Below, piece by piece: positions 54,126-64,000 of a stretch of 64,000 bases of DNA. A program made the translations under genes and the position numbers. Below the pieces are notes generated by a model. It ran no database searches and had not been told where the DNA came from. It saw only the letters and a list, made by a program, of their open reading frames with translations. Every line of letters begins with the position of its first letter. The first letter of the stretch is position 1. Source of the DNA: Klebsiella sp. RIT-PI-d. GTDB taxonomy: Bacteria; Pseudomonadota; Gammaproteobacteria; Enterobacterales; Enterobacteriaceae. The stretch lies in contig NZ_LGIT01000003.1 of NCBI RefSeq assembly GCF_001187865.1, forward strand, positions 310,001 through 374,000, in the 5' to 3' direction.

Positions 54126-54617
54126 ATGAGCAATCTTAACTATCTACAGGGCTATCCGGAACACCTGCTTTCTCAGGTTCGCACGCTGATTGCTGAACAG
54201 CGGCTCGGCGACGTGCTGCAAAAGCGCTATCCGGGTACGCACGATATCACCACCGATAAGGCTCTCTGGCAGTATACGCAGGATCTGAAAAGTCAGTTTC
54301 TGCGTAACGGCGCGCCGATTAATAAAGTGATGTATGACAATAAGATCCACGTGTTGAAAAACGCGCTGGGCCTGCATACCGCGATTTCACGCGTCCAGGG
54401 TGGCAAGCTGAAAGCTAAAGCTGAAATTCGCGTCGCAACGGTATTTCGCAGTGCGCCAGAACCGTTTCTGCGGATGATCGTTGTGCATGAACTGGCGCAC
54501 CTGAAAGAGAAAGAACATAGCAAAGCGTTTTATCAGCTCTGCTGCCATATGGAGCCGCAGTATCACCAGCTCGAGTTTGATACCCGACTGTGGCTGACGC
54601 ATCTGGCCCAGGGATGA
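54126..54617 (+). CDS. ygjP: M48-type metallopeptidase domain protein YgjP (DUF45)
   Basis: A 163-residue cytosolic protein of the YgjP/SprT-like zinc metalloprotease group. The zinc signature HELAHLKEKEH lies near residue 122 and is preceded by a segment MIVV typical of the active-site strand. The start at 54126 matches the E. coli protein; a longer open frame exists. It is predicted to act as a protease, but substrates are unknown. Confidence 0.93.
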   Translation: MSNLNYLQGYPEHLLSQVRTLIAEQRLGDVLQKRYPGTHDITTDKALWQYTQDLKSQFLRNGAPINKVMYDNKIHVLKNALGLHTAISRVQGGKLKAKAEIRVATVFRSAPEPFLRMIVVHELAHLKEKEHSKAFYQLCCHMEPQYHQLEFDTRLWLTHLAQG

Positions 54618-54706
54618 GTCCGAAAGCAGAATCGTTTTCCATCTTGTGCGTGTATTTTGTTTATTCCGGTTTATGCTCTGTCATCACTCGTCACAAGGAA
54701 TGAACA

Positions 54707-55399
54707 ATGCAGGTTAAACGGATATTCACAGCATTATTTCATCTTATTTTTAATCGCTATGTTTTCATCCTGCTGTTACTGGCGATTATCGCAGGGGCAG
54801 GACTGATCCTCTATGCAGGCCATACCATCACGGCAGCTTCGCAAGGCCGGCTATACCATAGTCTGGACGATCTGCCGGTACGCAAAGTGGCTTTGGTACT
54901 CGGCGCAAAACCGGGTAATCGTTACTTCAACCGGCGTATTGACGCGGCGGCGGAGCTTTATCAGGCGGGAAAGGTCACGTGGCTTCTGGTCAGCGGTGAC
55001 AACGGCAACGCGCATTACGATGAACCTTCCGCCATGCGCAAGGCGTTGATCGCTCGCGGCGTTCCGTCAGATGCGATTTATTGCGATTATGCCGGTTTTT
55101 CCACGCTGGATTCCGTCGTACGTACGCAAAAAGTCTTTGGTGAAAACCGTTTTACCATCGTTTCTCAGGCCTTTCATAATCAGCGAGCGATTTGGCTGGC
55201 GCAGCAGTACGGTATTGATGCCATCGGCTTTAACGCGGAAGATTTATCCGGTAAGCACGGCCGCTATACGCAAATTCGGGAAAAACTGGCGCGGGTGAGC
55301 GCGGTGCTGGACGCCAGGATCCTGCACCGCCAGCCTAAATACCTTGGCCCACTGGTGACGCTCAGGGCCAATGGTAAAAGCGGCTGTCCTGTACAGTAA
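54707..55399 (+). CDS. ygjQ: SanA/YdcF-like inner membrane protein YgjQ (DUF218)
   Basis: A 230-residue protein with a single N-terminal transmembrane helix (about 14–36) and a DUF218 domain facing the periplasm. The conserved features are [39 protein letters not shown] and the C-terminal [27 protein letters not shown]. The family includes SanA, linked to envelope integrity and vancomycin exclusion; the biochemical activity is not known. It lies between ygjP and ygjR in the E. coli order. Confidence 0.93.
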   Translation: MQVKRIFTALFHLIFNRYVFILLLLAIIAGAGLILYAGHTITAASQGRLYHSLDDLPVRKVALVLGAKPGNRYFNRRIDAAAELYQAGKVTWLLVSGDNGNAHYDEPSAMRKALIARGVPSDAIYCDYAGFSTLDSVVRTQKVFGENRFTIVSQAFHNQRAIWLAQQYGIDAIGFNAEDLSGKHGRYTQIREKLARVSAVLDARILHRQPKYLGPLVTLRANGKSGCPVQ

Positions 55400-55499
55400 A
55401 GCGCGACCTGCATAACGTTATACACGCCAGAGCGCTGGTTTTGTCATGACGCCATGCTACATTGGCAGCACGTTCATTTAACGGAGTAGACACGCATCT

Positions 55500-56498
55500 A
55501 TGATACGCTTCGCAGTCATTGGCACAAACTGGATCACCCGTCAGTTTGTCGATGCCGCCCATGAAACCGGTAAATACACCTTAACCGCCGTTTACTCACG
55601 CAGCCTTGAGCAGGCCCGGCATTTCGCCAGCGATTATCCGGTAGAGCATCTCTTTACCTCGCTCGAAGATATGGCCAGCAGCGACGCGTTTGACGCCGTG
55701 TATATCGCCAGTCCTAATTCTCTGCATTTTCCGCAAACGCGTCTGTTTCTCAGCCATAAAAAACATGTGATTTGTGAGAAACCGCTGGCATCAAACCTGC
55801 GAGAGGTTGAAGAGGCTATCGCGCTGGCGCGTGAAAATCAGGTCGTGCTGTTTGAAGCGTTTAAAACCGCCAGCCTGCCAAACTTTCTGCTGCTACAGCA
55901 AACCCTGCCGAAATTAGGCAAAATCCGCAAAGCGTTTATTAATTATTGCCAGTACTCTTCCCGCTACCAGCGCTATCTGGACGGGGAAAATCCGAACACT
56001 TTTAATCCGGCATTTTCTAACGGCTCGATTATGGATATCGGTTTTTACTGTCTGGCATCAGCAGTGGCATTATGGGGCGAGCCGCACAGCGTTCAGGCCT
56101 CTGCTGGCCTGCTGGCAAGCGGCGTGGATGCCCACGGTACGGTAGTATTACACTACGGCGATTTTGACGTCACGCTGCATCACTCGAAAGTCAGCGACTC
56201 AGTGCTGGCAAGTGAAATTCAGGGTGAGGATGGCTCGCTGGTGATTGAAAAAATTTCCGAGTGCCAGAACCTGGCCCTGGTGCCGCGCGGCGGAAAAGCA
56301 CAGGATCTGACTCAACCTCAGCATATTAATACCATGCTGTATGAAGCCAACGTCTTTGCGCGGCTGGTAGAAACCGGCGAAGTTAATCATCCGGGGCTGG
56401 CAGTCAGTCGTACGACGGCCAAATTGCAGACTGAAATCCGCCGCCAGATCGGTGTGGTTTTCCCGGCAGATGATATAAGCGCCCAGGCCCTCGCGTAA
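55500..56498 (+). CDS. ygjR: Gfo/Idh/MocA-family oxidoreductase YgjR
   Basis: A 332-residue NAD(P)-dependent dehydrogenase. The N-terminal Rossmann motif is atypical (FAVIGTNWITRQFVDAA in place of GxGxxG) and is followed by AVYSRSLEQA, SPNSLHFPQ and the family signature CEKPLASNLREVEEA. The C-terminal half is the GFO-IDH-MocA substrate domain with MDIGFYCLASAVALWGEP. The substrate is unknown. It is preceded by a 100-base gap and followed by the alx leader. Confidence 0.94.
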   Translation: MIRFAVIGTNWITRQFVDAAHETGKYTLTAVYSRSLEQARHFASDYPVEHLFTSLEDMASSDAFDAVYIASPNSLHFPQTRLFLSHKKHVICEKPLASNLREVEEAIALARENQVVLFEAFKTASLPNFLLLQQTLPKLGKIRKAFINYCQYSSRYQRYLDGENPNTFNPAFSNGSIMDIGFYCLASAVALWGEPHSVQASAGLLASGVDAHGTVVLHYGDFDVTLHHSKVSDSVLASEIQGEDGSLVIEKISECQNLALVPRGGKAQDLTQPQHINTMLYEANVFARLVETGEVNHPGLAVSRTTAKLQTEIRRQIGVVFPADDISAQALA

Positions 56499-56568
56499 AA
56501 CTGTGTAAAAGCATGGTTTCAGGACATTGACCCGATGAATGCCCTGTCATACTTTGTTACCTGCAAAG

Positions 56569-56746
56569 GGGAGTAACTTCATAACTGCCGGTAGATCGTC
56601 ATTACGATGTGGATAACACTGCATCCGGTCGCCGGGCAACACCATCGACGTTGATGTCTGCCGGGTAGCGAAACGCTATCCGCCACGCTACAGCATAGAG
56701 AAGTGTTGTAAGTGAGACCTTGCCGGAAGGCGAGGTCTATGCATAA
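56569..56746 (+). ncRNA. Mn2+-sensing yybP-ykoY riboswitch in the alx leader
   Basis: The 312-base gap before alx contains the elements of the pH- and Mn2+-responsive alx leader (PRE): GGGGAGTAACTT, CATCCGGTCGCCGGGCAACACCATCGACGTTGATGTCTGCCGGGTAGCGAAACGCTATCC-type helices, and the closing CCTTGCCGGAAGGCGAGGTCTATGC. The layout follows E. coli alx. Manganese binding should change folding to favour alx expression; this is inferred from homology. Confidence 0.82.
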
Positions 56747-56752
56747 ACACGT

Positions 56753-56795
56753 AGCGGCTGACGTCTTCTGACCTCAGCCGTTTTGTTTTTTATGC
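56753..56795 (+). terminator. terminator hairpin in the alx leader
   Basis: CGGCTGA…TCAGCCG is followed by TTTTGTTTTTTATG, between the aptamer and the alx ribosome-binding site AAGGAG. It fits an intrinsic terminator under riboswitch control. Confidence 0.75.
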
Positions 56796-56810
56796 GTAAG
56801 GAGTGGCTCT

Positions 56811-57776
56811 ATGAATACTGTCGGCACACCACTATTGTGGGGCGGATTTGCGGTTGTCGTCGTGATTATGCTGGCTATCGATCTCCTGCTCCAGGGGCGT
56901 CGCGGCTCGCATACCATGAGCATGAAGCAGGCCGCCGTCTGGTCTCTGGTCTGGGTCAGTCTCTCCCTTATCTTTAACGCAGCTTTCTGGTGGTATCTTA
57001 CTACCACCCAGGGGCGCGCCGTTGCCGATCCTCAGGCACTGGCTTTTCTCACCGGTTATCTGATTGAAAAAGCGCTGGCCGTAGATAACGTTTTTGTCTG
57101 GCTGATGCTATTTAGCTACTTTGCGGTTCCCGCCGCGTTACAGCGTCGCGTGCTGATCTATGGCGTTTTGGGGGCGATCGTGCTCAGAACAATCATGATC
57201 TTCGCGGGTAGCTGGCTTATCACCCAGTTTGAATGGCTACTATATGTGTTCGGCGCGTTCCTGCTGTTTACCGGCGTGAAGATGGCGCTGGCAAAAGAAG
57301 ATGAAGGCGGCATCGGCGACAAACCGGTGGTGCGCTGGCTGCGCAGCCATTTACGCATGACGGATAAAATCGAAAGCGAGCATTTTTTCATTCGCAAAAA
57401 CGGTGTGCTGTTTGCGACGCCGCTGCTGCTGGTGCTGATTCTGGTGGAACTGAGCGACGTAATTTTCGCGGTAGACAGTATTCCGGCTATCTTTGCGGTG
57501 ACTACCGATCCGTTTATCGTTTTGACTTCAAACCTGTTTGCGATCCTCGGTCTGCGTGCGATGTACTTCCTGCTGGCGGGTGTTGCAGAGCGTTTCTCAA
57601 TGCTCAAATACGGCTTGTCGATTATCCTGGTGTTTATCGGTATTAAGATGCTGATCGTGGATTTTTACCATATTCCGATCGCCATCTCGCTCGGCATTGT
57701 ATTTGGTATTCTGGTCGCCACACTGCTAATTAACCTGTGGGTGAACCATCAGAACGACAAGAAGCGGCGGGCGTAG
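56811..57776 (+). CDS. alx: TerC-family membrane protein Alx
   Basis: Alx is a TerC-family inner-membrane protein induced by alkaline pH and manganese and believed to export or balance Mn2+. The 321-residue protein has about nine hydrophobic segments with the conserved acidic residues in [17 protein letters not shown] and [25 protein letters not shown]. The ATG at 56811 follows AAGGAGTGGCTCT. A yybP-ykoY riboswitch and a terminator lie in its leader. Confidence 0.95.
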   Translation: MNTVGTPLLWGGFAVVVVIMLAIDLLLQGRRGSHTMSMKQAAVWSLVWVSLSLIFNAAFWWYLTTTQGRAVADPQALAFLTGYLIEKALAVDNVFVWLMLFSYFAVPAALQRRVLIYGVLGAIVLRTIMIFAGSWLITQFEWLLYVFGAFLLFTGVKMALAKEDEGGIGDKPVVRWLRSHLRMTDKIESEHFFIRKNGVLFATPLLLVLILVELSDVIFAVDSIPAIFAVTTDPFIVLTSNLFAILGLRAMYFLLAGVAERFSMLKYGLSIILVFIGIKMLIVDFYHIPIAISLGIVFGILVATLLINLWVNHQNDKKRRA

Positions 57777-57806
57777 CCCATCTTTTATTCGCCTTAACAG
57801 GTGAAA

Positions 57807-57831
57807 GCCCGCGAGCGTTCGCTGCGCGGGC
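57807..57831 (+). terminator. hairpin after alx
   Basis: GCCCGCG and CGCGGGC arms with a short inner repeat (AGCG…CGCT) lie 31 bases after the alx stop, followed by ATTCTGCTT. It is a probable terminator with a weak T-run. Confidence 0.55.
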
Positions 57832-58026
57832 ATTCTGCTTAACATGTCACAAAATAGTTAATTTTAAGTTAAAGAATATGAGCAGAGCGTAAAATCCAGC
57901 ATATTTTGCTTTTCGCACTCCTTTTGTTACCTGATACTCACTCAGGCAAACACTTTGTAACATCCTGAAAGATGCGTCATCAGAACGCACTACGGATGAG
58001 CAACAACACAATGAAAGGATCATGAA

Positions 58027-59271
58027 ATGACAACACAACGCACACCGGGGCTATTTCGGCGTCTGGCTGGAGGCAGTCTGGTTAAACAAATTTTAGTCGG
58101 CCTGGTGCTGGGGATTTTAATAGCCTGGATTTCAACGCCGGCGGCGATTGCCGTGGGATTGCTGGGCACGCTGTTCGTTGGCGCACTTAAGGCCGTCGCG
58201 CCCTTGCTGGTGTTAATGCTGGTTATGGCGTCTATCGCTAACCATCAGCACGGGCAAAAAACCACCATTCGTCCGATTTTATTTCTCTATCTGCTGGGTA
58301 CCTTCTCCGCCGCGCTGGCAGCAGTTGTTTTCAGTTTTGCCTTCCCGTCTACCCTGCACCTGACCAGCAGCGCTAATGATATTGTGCCGCCATCCGGCAT
58401 TATTGAGGTTTTGCGCGGTCTGCTGTTAAGCATGGTAGCCAACCCAATTGATGCTCTGCTTAATGCCAACTATATCGGTATTCTGGTCTGGGCCGTCGGT
58501 CTGGGCTTTGCTCTGCGCCACGGGAACGACACCACTAAAAATCTGGTTAACGATATGTCCCATGCGGTGACCTTTATGGTGAGACTGGTGATCCGTTTTG
58601 CCCCGATCGGCATTTTTGGTTTGGTCGCGTCAACGCTGGCAACGACCGGTTTTGCCACTCTATGGGGCTATGCGCAGCTGCTGGTCGTGCTGATCGGCTG
58701 TATGTTGCTGGTTGCGCTGGTGATTAACCCTCTACTGGTGTGGTGGAAAATACGTCGTAACCCGTTCCCGCTGGTATTCACCTGCCTGCGTGAAAGTGGT
58801 GTTTACGCGTTCTTCACCCGCAGCTCCGCGGCCAATATTCCGGTGAATATGGCGCTGTGTGAAAAATTGAATCTGGACAAAAACACTTATTCGGTTTCCA
58901 TTCCGCTGGGCGCGACCATCAATATGGCTGGTGCGGCAATTACGATTACCGTACTGACCCTGGCAGCCGTAAACACGCTGGGCATTCCGGTGGATTTACC
59001 AACGGCGCTTTTATTAAGCGTGGTTGCCTCTCTGTGCGCCTGTGGTGCATCCGGTGTGGCAGGCGGCTCGCTGCTGCTTATCCCGCTGGCATGCAACATG
59101 TTTGGCATTCCGAACGATATCGCCATGCAGGTCGTGGCAGTAGGCTTTATCATCGGCGTATTACAGGACTCTTGTGAGACGGCCCTCAACTCCTCTACCG
59201 ACGTGCTGTTTACCGCAGCTGCCTGTCAGGCTGAAGATGACCGACTGGCGCACAACGCGCTACGCAACTAA
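58027..59271 (+). CDS. sstT: serine/threonine:Na+ symporter
   Basis: SstT imports serine and threonine with Na+ and belongs to the DAACS family. The 414-residue inner-membrane protein starts [25 protein letters not shown] and carries the serine-rich reentrant loop [19 protein letters not shown] and the cation-site segment [20 protein letters not shown]. It is close in length and sequence to the E. coli protein. The 250-base gap before it holds the alx hairpin and an AT-rich promoter-like stretch. Confidence 0.97.
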   Translation: MTTQRTPGLFRRLAGGSLVKQILVGLVLGILIAWISTPAAIAVGLLGTLFVGALKAVAPLLVLMLVMASIANHQHGQKTTIRPILFLYLLGTFSAALAAVVFSFAFPSTLHLTSSANDIVPPSGIIEVLRGLLLSMVANPIDALLNANYIGILVWAVGLGFALRHGNDTTKNLVNDMSHAVTFMVRLVIRFAPIGIFGLVASTLATTGFATLWGYAQLLVVLIGCMLLVALVINPLLVWWKIRRNPFPLVFTCLRESGVYAFFTRSSAANIPVNMALCEKLNLDKNTYSVSIPLGATINMAGAAITITVLTLAAVNTLGIPVDLPTALLLSVVASLCACGASGVAGGSLLLIPLACNMFGIPNDIAMQVVAVGFIIGVLQDSCETALNSSTDVLFTAAACQAEDDRLAHNALRN

Positions 59272-59279
59272 GCATTACG

Positions 59280-59303
59280 CCCCTCGGCTAGCGGGCTGAG
59301 GGG
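59280..59303 (+). terminator. terminator between convergent sstT and ygjV
   Basis: CCCCTC…GAGGGG with an inner GGC/GCT pairing is followed by TTCTCTT. The hairpin contains the last codons of ygjV on the opposite strand. Confidence 0.65.
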
Positions 59304-59842
59304 TTCTCTTCCTGTACTGCTTTCTCAATTTTAAACGGGTCAATACCGCGGCGCTGCATACGCCAGAAACGAATGATATTCAGGCCGTTCATCAGTAAAA
59401 AACTGCCCTCAATCAACGTGCCGCCAATTGAACCCAGCCAGAAGTTATGCGCTACCCAGCACACGGTTGAGCACCACATGACGCAGCGTGTGGTCAATCC
59501 CCTACAGCGAAACAGCGCCCAGGTACTGACGGTAGTGCCAATAATCGGCAGCAGTTCCATGGCGTGATCCAGTTTGCTCAGGCCAAGCACCAGCGTCAAA
59601 ACGATAAAAACGCTCATCACCCACAATCTGCGCGTGCGCAGAGAAATCACGGTACGAATGGCATTGAGTTCCGCACTCATGCCCGCAGGCCATGCTCCCA
59701 TCAGGAAAAAATGCAGTCCGATAACGGCGCTATAGACGGCCAGCTGAAGTTTGAAACGTCGCTCGTCGCGATTAATGAAGGTTGTGATCCCAATCAGAAA
59801 GGCAACAACACCCACTCCCTGGGCCAGCCAGTATGCAGTCAT
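59288..59842 (-). CDS. ygjV: YgjV family inner membrane protein
   Basis: A 184-residue protein with five to six hydrophobic segments and a hydrophilic C-terminal tail (FKIEKAVQEENPSAR). The sequence resembles E. coli YgjV throughout (MTAYWLAQGVGVVAFLIGIT at the start; VCWVAHNFWLGSIGGTLIEGSFLLMN). Members are described as imp-like inner membrane proteins; function is unknown. It converges with sstT. Confidence 0.9.
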   Translation of the reverse strand: MTAYWLAQGVGVVAFLIGITTFINRDERRFKLQLAVYSAVIGLHFFLMGAWPAGMSAELNAIRTVISLRTRRLWVMSVFIVLTLVLGLSKLDHAMELLPIIGTTVSTWALFRCRGLTTRCVMWCSTVCWVAHNFWLGSIGGTLIEGSFLLMNGLNIIRFWRMQRRGIDPFKIEKAVQEENPSAR

Positions 59843-59921
59843 GCTTGATCCTTAGCGTGCAGTACAAATAGAAACGGCGCTTCATTATATGAAACGCCGT
59901 TTTAAAATTACAATGGCAACG

Positions 59922-61409
59922 TTACAGCGTTACGCCACTTTTGAAAATCGCCAGCTCGCGGAAATCATTCAGTTCATTACAGGATTTTTTACCGCTGGCA
60001 ATGTCCACGATGACATCAACAAACTCGCTCAGTAACTGCGGCATGGGTTTACCGTGAATCAGCTGTCCGGCATCAAAATCGATCCAGCTTTTCTTCTTCG
60101 CGGCCAGCTCGCTGTTAGTGGCAATTTTCACCGTCGGGACGAAACCGCCGTAAGGCGTGCCGCGCCCGGTACTGAACAGCACCATGTGGCAACCTGCTCC
60201 GGCCAGCGCGCTGGTGGCGACGGCATCATTGCCTGGCGCGCTCAGCAGGTTCAGACCCGGCGTTTTCAGGCGCTCGCCGTAACGTAATACGTCAACCACC
60301 TGACTGGAACCGGCTTTCTGCGTACACCCTAACGATTTATCTTCAAGCGTCGTGATGCCACCGGCTTTGTTACCCGGCGACGGGTTCTCATAAATCGGCT
60401 GATTATGCGCAATGAAGTACTGTTTGAAATCGTTGACCATGGTTACCAGCTTTTCAAACGTTTCTTCATCGCGGCAGTGGCTCATTAACAACTGTTCAGC
60501 GCCAAACATTTCCGGGACTTCAGTCAGTACGGTCGTCCCACCGTTGGCAATCACATAATCAGAAAAGCGACCGAGCATCGGGTTCGCGGTGATCCCGGAG
60601 AGCCCGTCTGAACCGCCGCACTCAAGACCAAATTTCAGCTCGCCCAGTCTGCCCGGCTCACGCTTATCATGACGCATCACGTTGTACAGCTGGTGTAAAT
60701 GCTCAAGTCCGGCTTCGATTTCATCGTCCTGATGTTGCAGAACCATAAAGTGAACGCGCTCGGGATCGAAATCGCCCAGCGTCTCCCGGAACGCATCGAC
60801 CTGGTTGTTTTCACAACCCAGACCAATCACCAGCACCGCCCCCGCATTGGGATGACGGACCATATTTTGCAGCATGGTACGGGTGTTGATGTGATCGTCG
60901 CCAAGCTGTGAACATCCAAAGGTGTGGCTGAAGAGGAAGACACCATCGGTGCCTTCCGCATCGTTGGTTTCCTTCAGGAAACGATTCTGGATCTGGCGGG
61001 CGATGCCGTTGACGCAGCCAACGGTTGGCAGGATCCACAGCTCGTTACGTACGCCAACGTCACCATTGGCGCGGCGATAGAGCTGCACTTCACGATCCGC
61101 AGGCTGTACTTCTTCAGCCTGAAATTCAGGTTGATAGCTATACTCGTCCAGATCGCTGAGGTTAGTGCGCGTGTTGTGGGCATGGATATGTTCCCCTGGC
61201 GCAATATCCGTCAGCGCATGACCAATAGGCAGACCATATTTTGTGACGTTTTCCCCTTTCGCAATGGCGCAAAGCGCGAACTTATGCCCGCGCACTACGT
61301 CCTGACGCAGTTCGACGGTCTGACCCTCAACGGTCACTTGCGTACCGATGGCGAGATCGGCCAGCGCGACGGCAACGTTGTCCTGCGAATGGATCTTAAT
61401 GTATTGCAT
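59922..61409 (-). CDS. uxaA: altronate dehydratase
   Basis: UxaA dehydrates D-altronate to 2-keto-3-deoxygluconate in galacturonate catabolism. The 495-residue protein has an N-terminal SAF-type domain (VAVALADLAIGTQVTVEGQ… GEHIHAHNTRTNLSDLDEY) and the catalytic domain with GCENNQVD, ECGGSDGLSGITANP and CTQKAGSS, where iron or manganese binding Cys/His groups lie. I used the ATG at 61409; it follows GAGG by 9 bases. It lies 18 bases after uxaC. Confidence 0.97.
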   Translation of the reverse strand: MQYIKIHSQDNVAVALADLAIGTQVTVEGQTVELRQDVVRGHKFALCAIAKGENVTKYGLPIGHALTDIAPGEHIHAHNTRTNLSDLDEYSYQPEFQAEEVQPADREVQLYRRANGDVGVRNELWILPTVGCVNGIARQIQNRFLKETNDAEGTDGVFLFSHTFGCSQLGDDHINTRTMLQNMVRHPNAGAVLVIGLGCENNQVDAFRETLGDFDPERVHFMVLQHQDDEIEAGLEHLHQLYNVMRHDKREPGRLGELKFGLECGGSDGLSGITANPMLGRFSDYVIANGGTTVLTEVPEMFGAEQLLMSHCRDEETFEKLVTMVNDFKQYFIAHNQPIYENPSPGNKAGGITTLEDKSLGCTQKAGSSQVVDVLRYGERLKTPGLNLLSAPGNDAVATSALAGAGCHMVLFSTGRGTPYGGFVPTVKIATNSELAAKKKSWIDFDAGQLIHGKPMPQLLSEFVDVIVDIASGKKSCNELNDFRELAIFKSGVTL

Positions 61410-61427
61410 ATCAACCAACCTCGAGGC

Positions 61428-62852
<1,425 letters not shown>

Positions 62853-62925
62853 TCAGAGAGTGCGTCTGATGCATATGGTCAATGCTGACAAAGTTATCAC
62901 ACCAATTTCTACAGTCCGAGCATAT

Positions 62926-62947
62926 TTTCGTGAGATAGATCAATAAT
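62926..62947. promoter_or_regulatory. CRP-site-like sequence in the uxaC–exuT gap
   Basis: TTTTCGTGAGATAGATCAATAA has the TGTGA-N6-TCACA spacing with partial matches on each side. It is nearer to uxaC and may serve that promoter. The preceding AAGTTATCACACCAATTT at 62890–62907 partly resembles the ExuR/UxuR operator. Confidence 0.4.
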
Positions 62948-63047
62948 AAATAATAAAAAAACTACCCACTATAGAGTAAATGGTTATTAAGATATTGTTA
63001 AATAACAGATTTACGCTAAAAAACAATACCCATACAAATATTCACAC

Positions 63048-63069
63048 TTTTGTGACGGCTCTCACCTTT
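63048..63069. promoter_or_regulatory. CRP binding site upstream of exuT
   Basis: TTTTGTGACGGCTCTCACCTTT carries the TGTGA-N6-TCAC core with T-rich flanks, a good CRP site. It lies 246 bases before the exuT start and 208 bases before uxaC, so it could act on both promoters. Confidence 0.65.
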
Positions 63070-63131
63070 TAAAGTTGTATGACAAGTTATCTTTTCCGCC
63101 GTTCCAAAGATAGTTTCAATGAATGCATTTT

Positions 63132-63149
63132 TGATGAACGTGTTCATCA
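63132..63149. promoter_or_regulatory. inverted repeat in the exuT leader region
   Basis: TGATGAAC-GT-GTTCATCA is a perfect 8-base inverted repeat between the CRP site and exuT. The sequence is unlike the ExuR consensus I recall. It could be an operator for a dedicated regulator or a leader hairpin. Confidence 0.4.
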
Positions 63150-63314
63150 GATTTACCGGTATGGACGCCGATGACTTATGAAGTCTTTACATAGCAAGGA
63201 GTAGGTCGTAACGGTTTATACGTCGTTACGCCCCTCCGTTACTAGCACATCCCCTGACAATGGCTGAGATGTGACCGCGTCAAACGCGGACATACCATAA
63301 CGAAGAGGTTTTAA

Positions 63315-64000
63315 ATGCGTAAAATTAAAGGTTTACGTTGGTATATGATTGCCCTGGTGACAATGGGCACCGTGCTGGGCTACCTGACCCGTAATACCGT
63401 GGCCGCCGCTGCCCCGACACTGATGGAAGAGCTGAATATTTCCACTCAGCAGTACTCTTACATTATCGCGGCGTATTCAGCAGCGTATACCGTCATGCAG
63501 CCGGTTGCCGGTTATGTCCTGGACATTCTGGGCACCAAAATTGGCTATGCGTTCTTCGCCATCGCCTGGGCTGTGTTCTGCGGTGCAACGGCACTGGCCG
63601 GTAGCTGGGGCGGTCTGGCTCTGGCCCGTGGTGCTGTAGGCGCAGCGGAAGCCGCAATGATCCCTGCGGGACTGAAAGCCAGCTCCGAATGGTTTCCGGC
63701 AAAAGAACGTTCGATTGCCGTGGGCTACTTTAACGTTGGCTCGTCCATCGGTGCGATGATTGCTCCGCCGCTGGTGGTGTGGGCTATCGTGATGCATAGC
63801 TGGCAGATGGCGTTTATTATCTCTGGTGTCCTGAGCTTTGTGTGGGCGATTGCCTGGCTGATCTTCTACAAACACCCGCGCGATCAGAAAAAATTAACCG
63901 AAGAAGAACGCGACTATATTATTGGCGGTCAGGAAGCACAGCATCAGACCAACAACGGCAAAAAAATGACTGTCTGGCAGATCCTGGGCACCCGTCAGTT
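63315..64000 (+). CDS. exuT: hexuronate transporter ExuT (partial, 3' end outside window)
   Basis: The 5' part of a major facilitator superfamily transporter that imports galacturonate and glucuronate. The 228 visible residues (MRKIKGLRWYMIALVTMGTVLGYLTRNTVAAAAPTLMEELN…) follow E. coli ExuT closely and include the first six transmembrane segments, with the RGAVGAAEAAMIPAGLKASSEWFPAKERS loop between helices 4 and 5. The ATG at 63315 has GAAGAGG upstream. It faces uxaCA across a 474-base gap with a CRP site and palindromes, so import and catabolism are likely co-regulated. Confidence 0.95.
   Translation, partial: MRKIKGLRWYMIALVTMGTVLGYLTRNTVAAAAPTLMEELNISTQQYSYIIAAYSAAYTVMQPVAGYVLDILGTKIGYAFFAIAWAVFCGATALAGSWGGLALARGAVGAAEAAMIPAGLKASSEWFPAKERSIAVGYFNVGSSIGAMIAPPLVVWAIVMHSWQMAFIISGVLSFVWAIAWLIFYKHPRDQKKLTEEERDYIIGGQEAQHQTNNGKKMTVWQILGTRQ

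Overview
The window is a chromosomal segment of a gammaproteobacterium of the family Enterobacteriaceae. Gene order and protein sequence follow the Escherichia coli parE–tolC–rpoD–exuT region almost gene for gene. A complete urease cluster (ureDABCEFG) between plsY and tsaD, a methionine-salvage block (mtnC, mtnD, mtnB) and the absence of several E. coli K-12 loci point to the Enterobacter/Leclercia/Lelliottia/Klebsiella side of the family rather than Escherichia. The species cannot be fixed from this sequence alone.

Layout. 1–1.4 kb: a DUF2264 gene cut by the window edge, divergent from an AraC-type regulator. 1.4–5.8 kb: the minus-strand operon nudF-yqiB-cpdA-yqiA-parE. 5.9–12.4 kb: tolC behind a marbox, ygiBC, ygiD, zupT behind a Fur-box-like site, and ribB with its FMN riboswitch. 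12.4–23 kb: ubiK, glgS, hldE, glnE, ygiF, ygiM, cca, uppP, folB, plsY. 23.2–28.2 kb: urease operon. 28.2–33.6 kb: tsaD and the macromolecular synthesis operon rpsU-dnaG-rpoD. 33.7–36.9 kb: a Fur-box-preceded pair, a YncE-like beta-propeller and a CirA-like TonB-dependent receptor, inserted between rpoD and mug. 37.5 kb: the ileX-type tRNA. 37.8–39.45 kb: a small AT-rich accessory patch behind the tRNA, with a frameshifted orphan T6SS hcp, a frameshifted small membrane protein, a gene remnant, and a TumE/TumA-type toxin–antitoxin pair. 39.6–44.3 kb: mtnCD behind tandem met boxes, mtnB, a GFA-family protein, and a LysR/SDR/tautomerase group. 44.3–48.9 kb: a PAS-PAS-GGDEF diguanylate cyclase, yqjH, yqjI and aer. 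49.2–57.8 kb: patA, fadH, rlmG, ygjP, ygjQ, ygjR, and alx with its Mn2+ riboswitch. 58–64 kb: sstT, ygjV, uxaA, uxaC and the 5' part of exuT.

How the parts work together. Metal and redox control recurs: zupT (metal import), the yncE-like/TonB-receptor pair, yqjH (ferric-siderophore reductase) with its regulator yqjI, and alx (Mn2+) all carry metal-responsive sites. The window also holds a galacturonate route (exuT import, uxaC isomerase, uxaA dehydratase), putrescine degradation (patA), unsaturated fatty-acid oxidation (fadH), nitrogen control (glnE) and nitrogen acquisition (urease).

No large novel system is visible. The places most worth a second look are the degraded hcp module plus toxin–antitoxin operon behind the tRNA, the Fur-controlled receptor pair next to rpoD, a YqjI protein lacking its usual Cys/His-rich metal-binding extension, and the uncharacterised LysR/SDR/tautomerase group.
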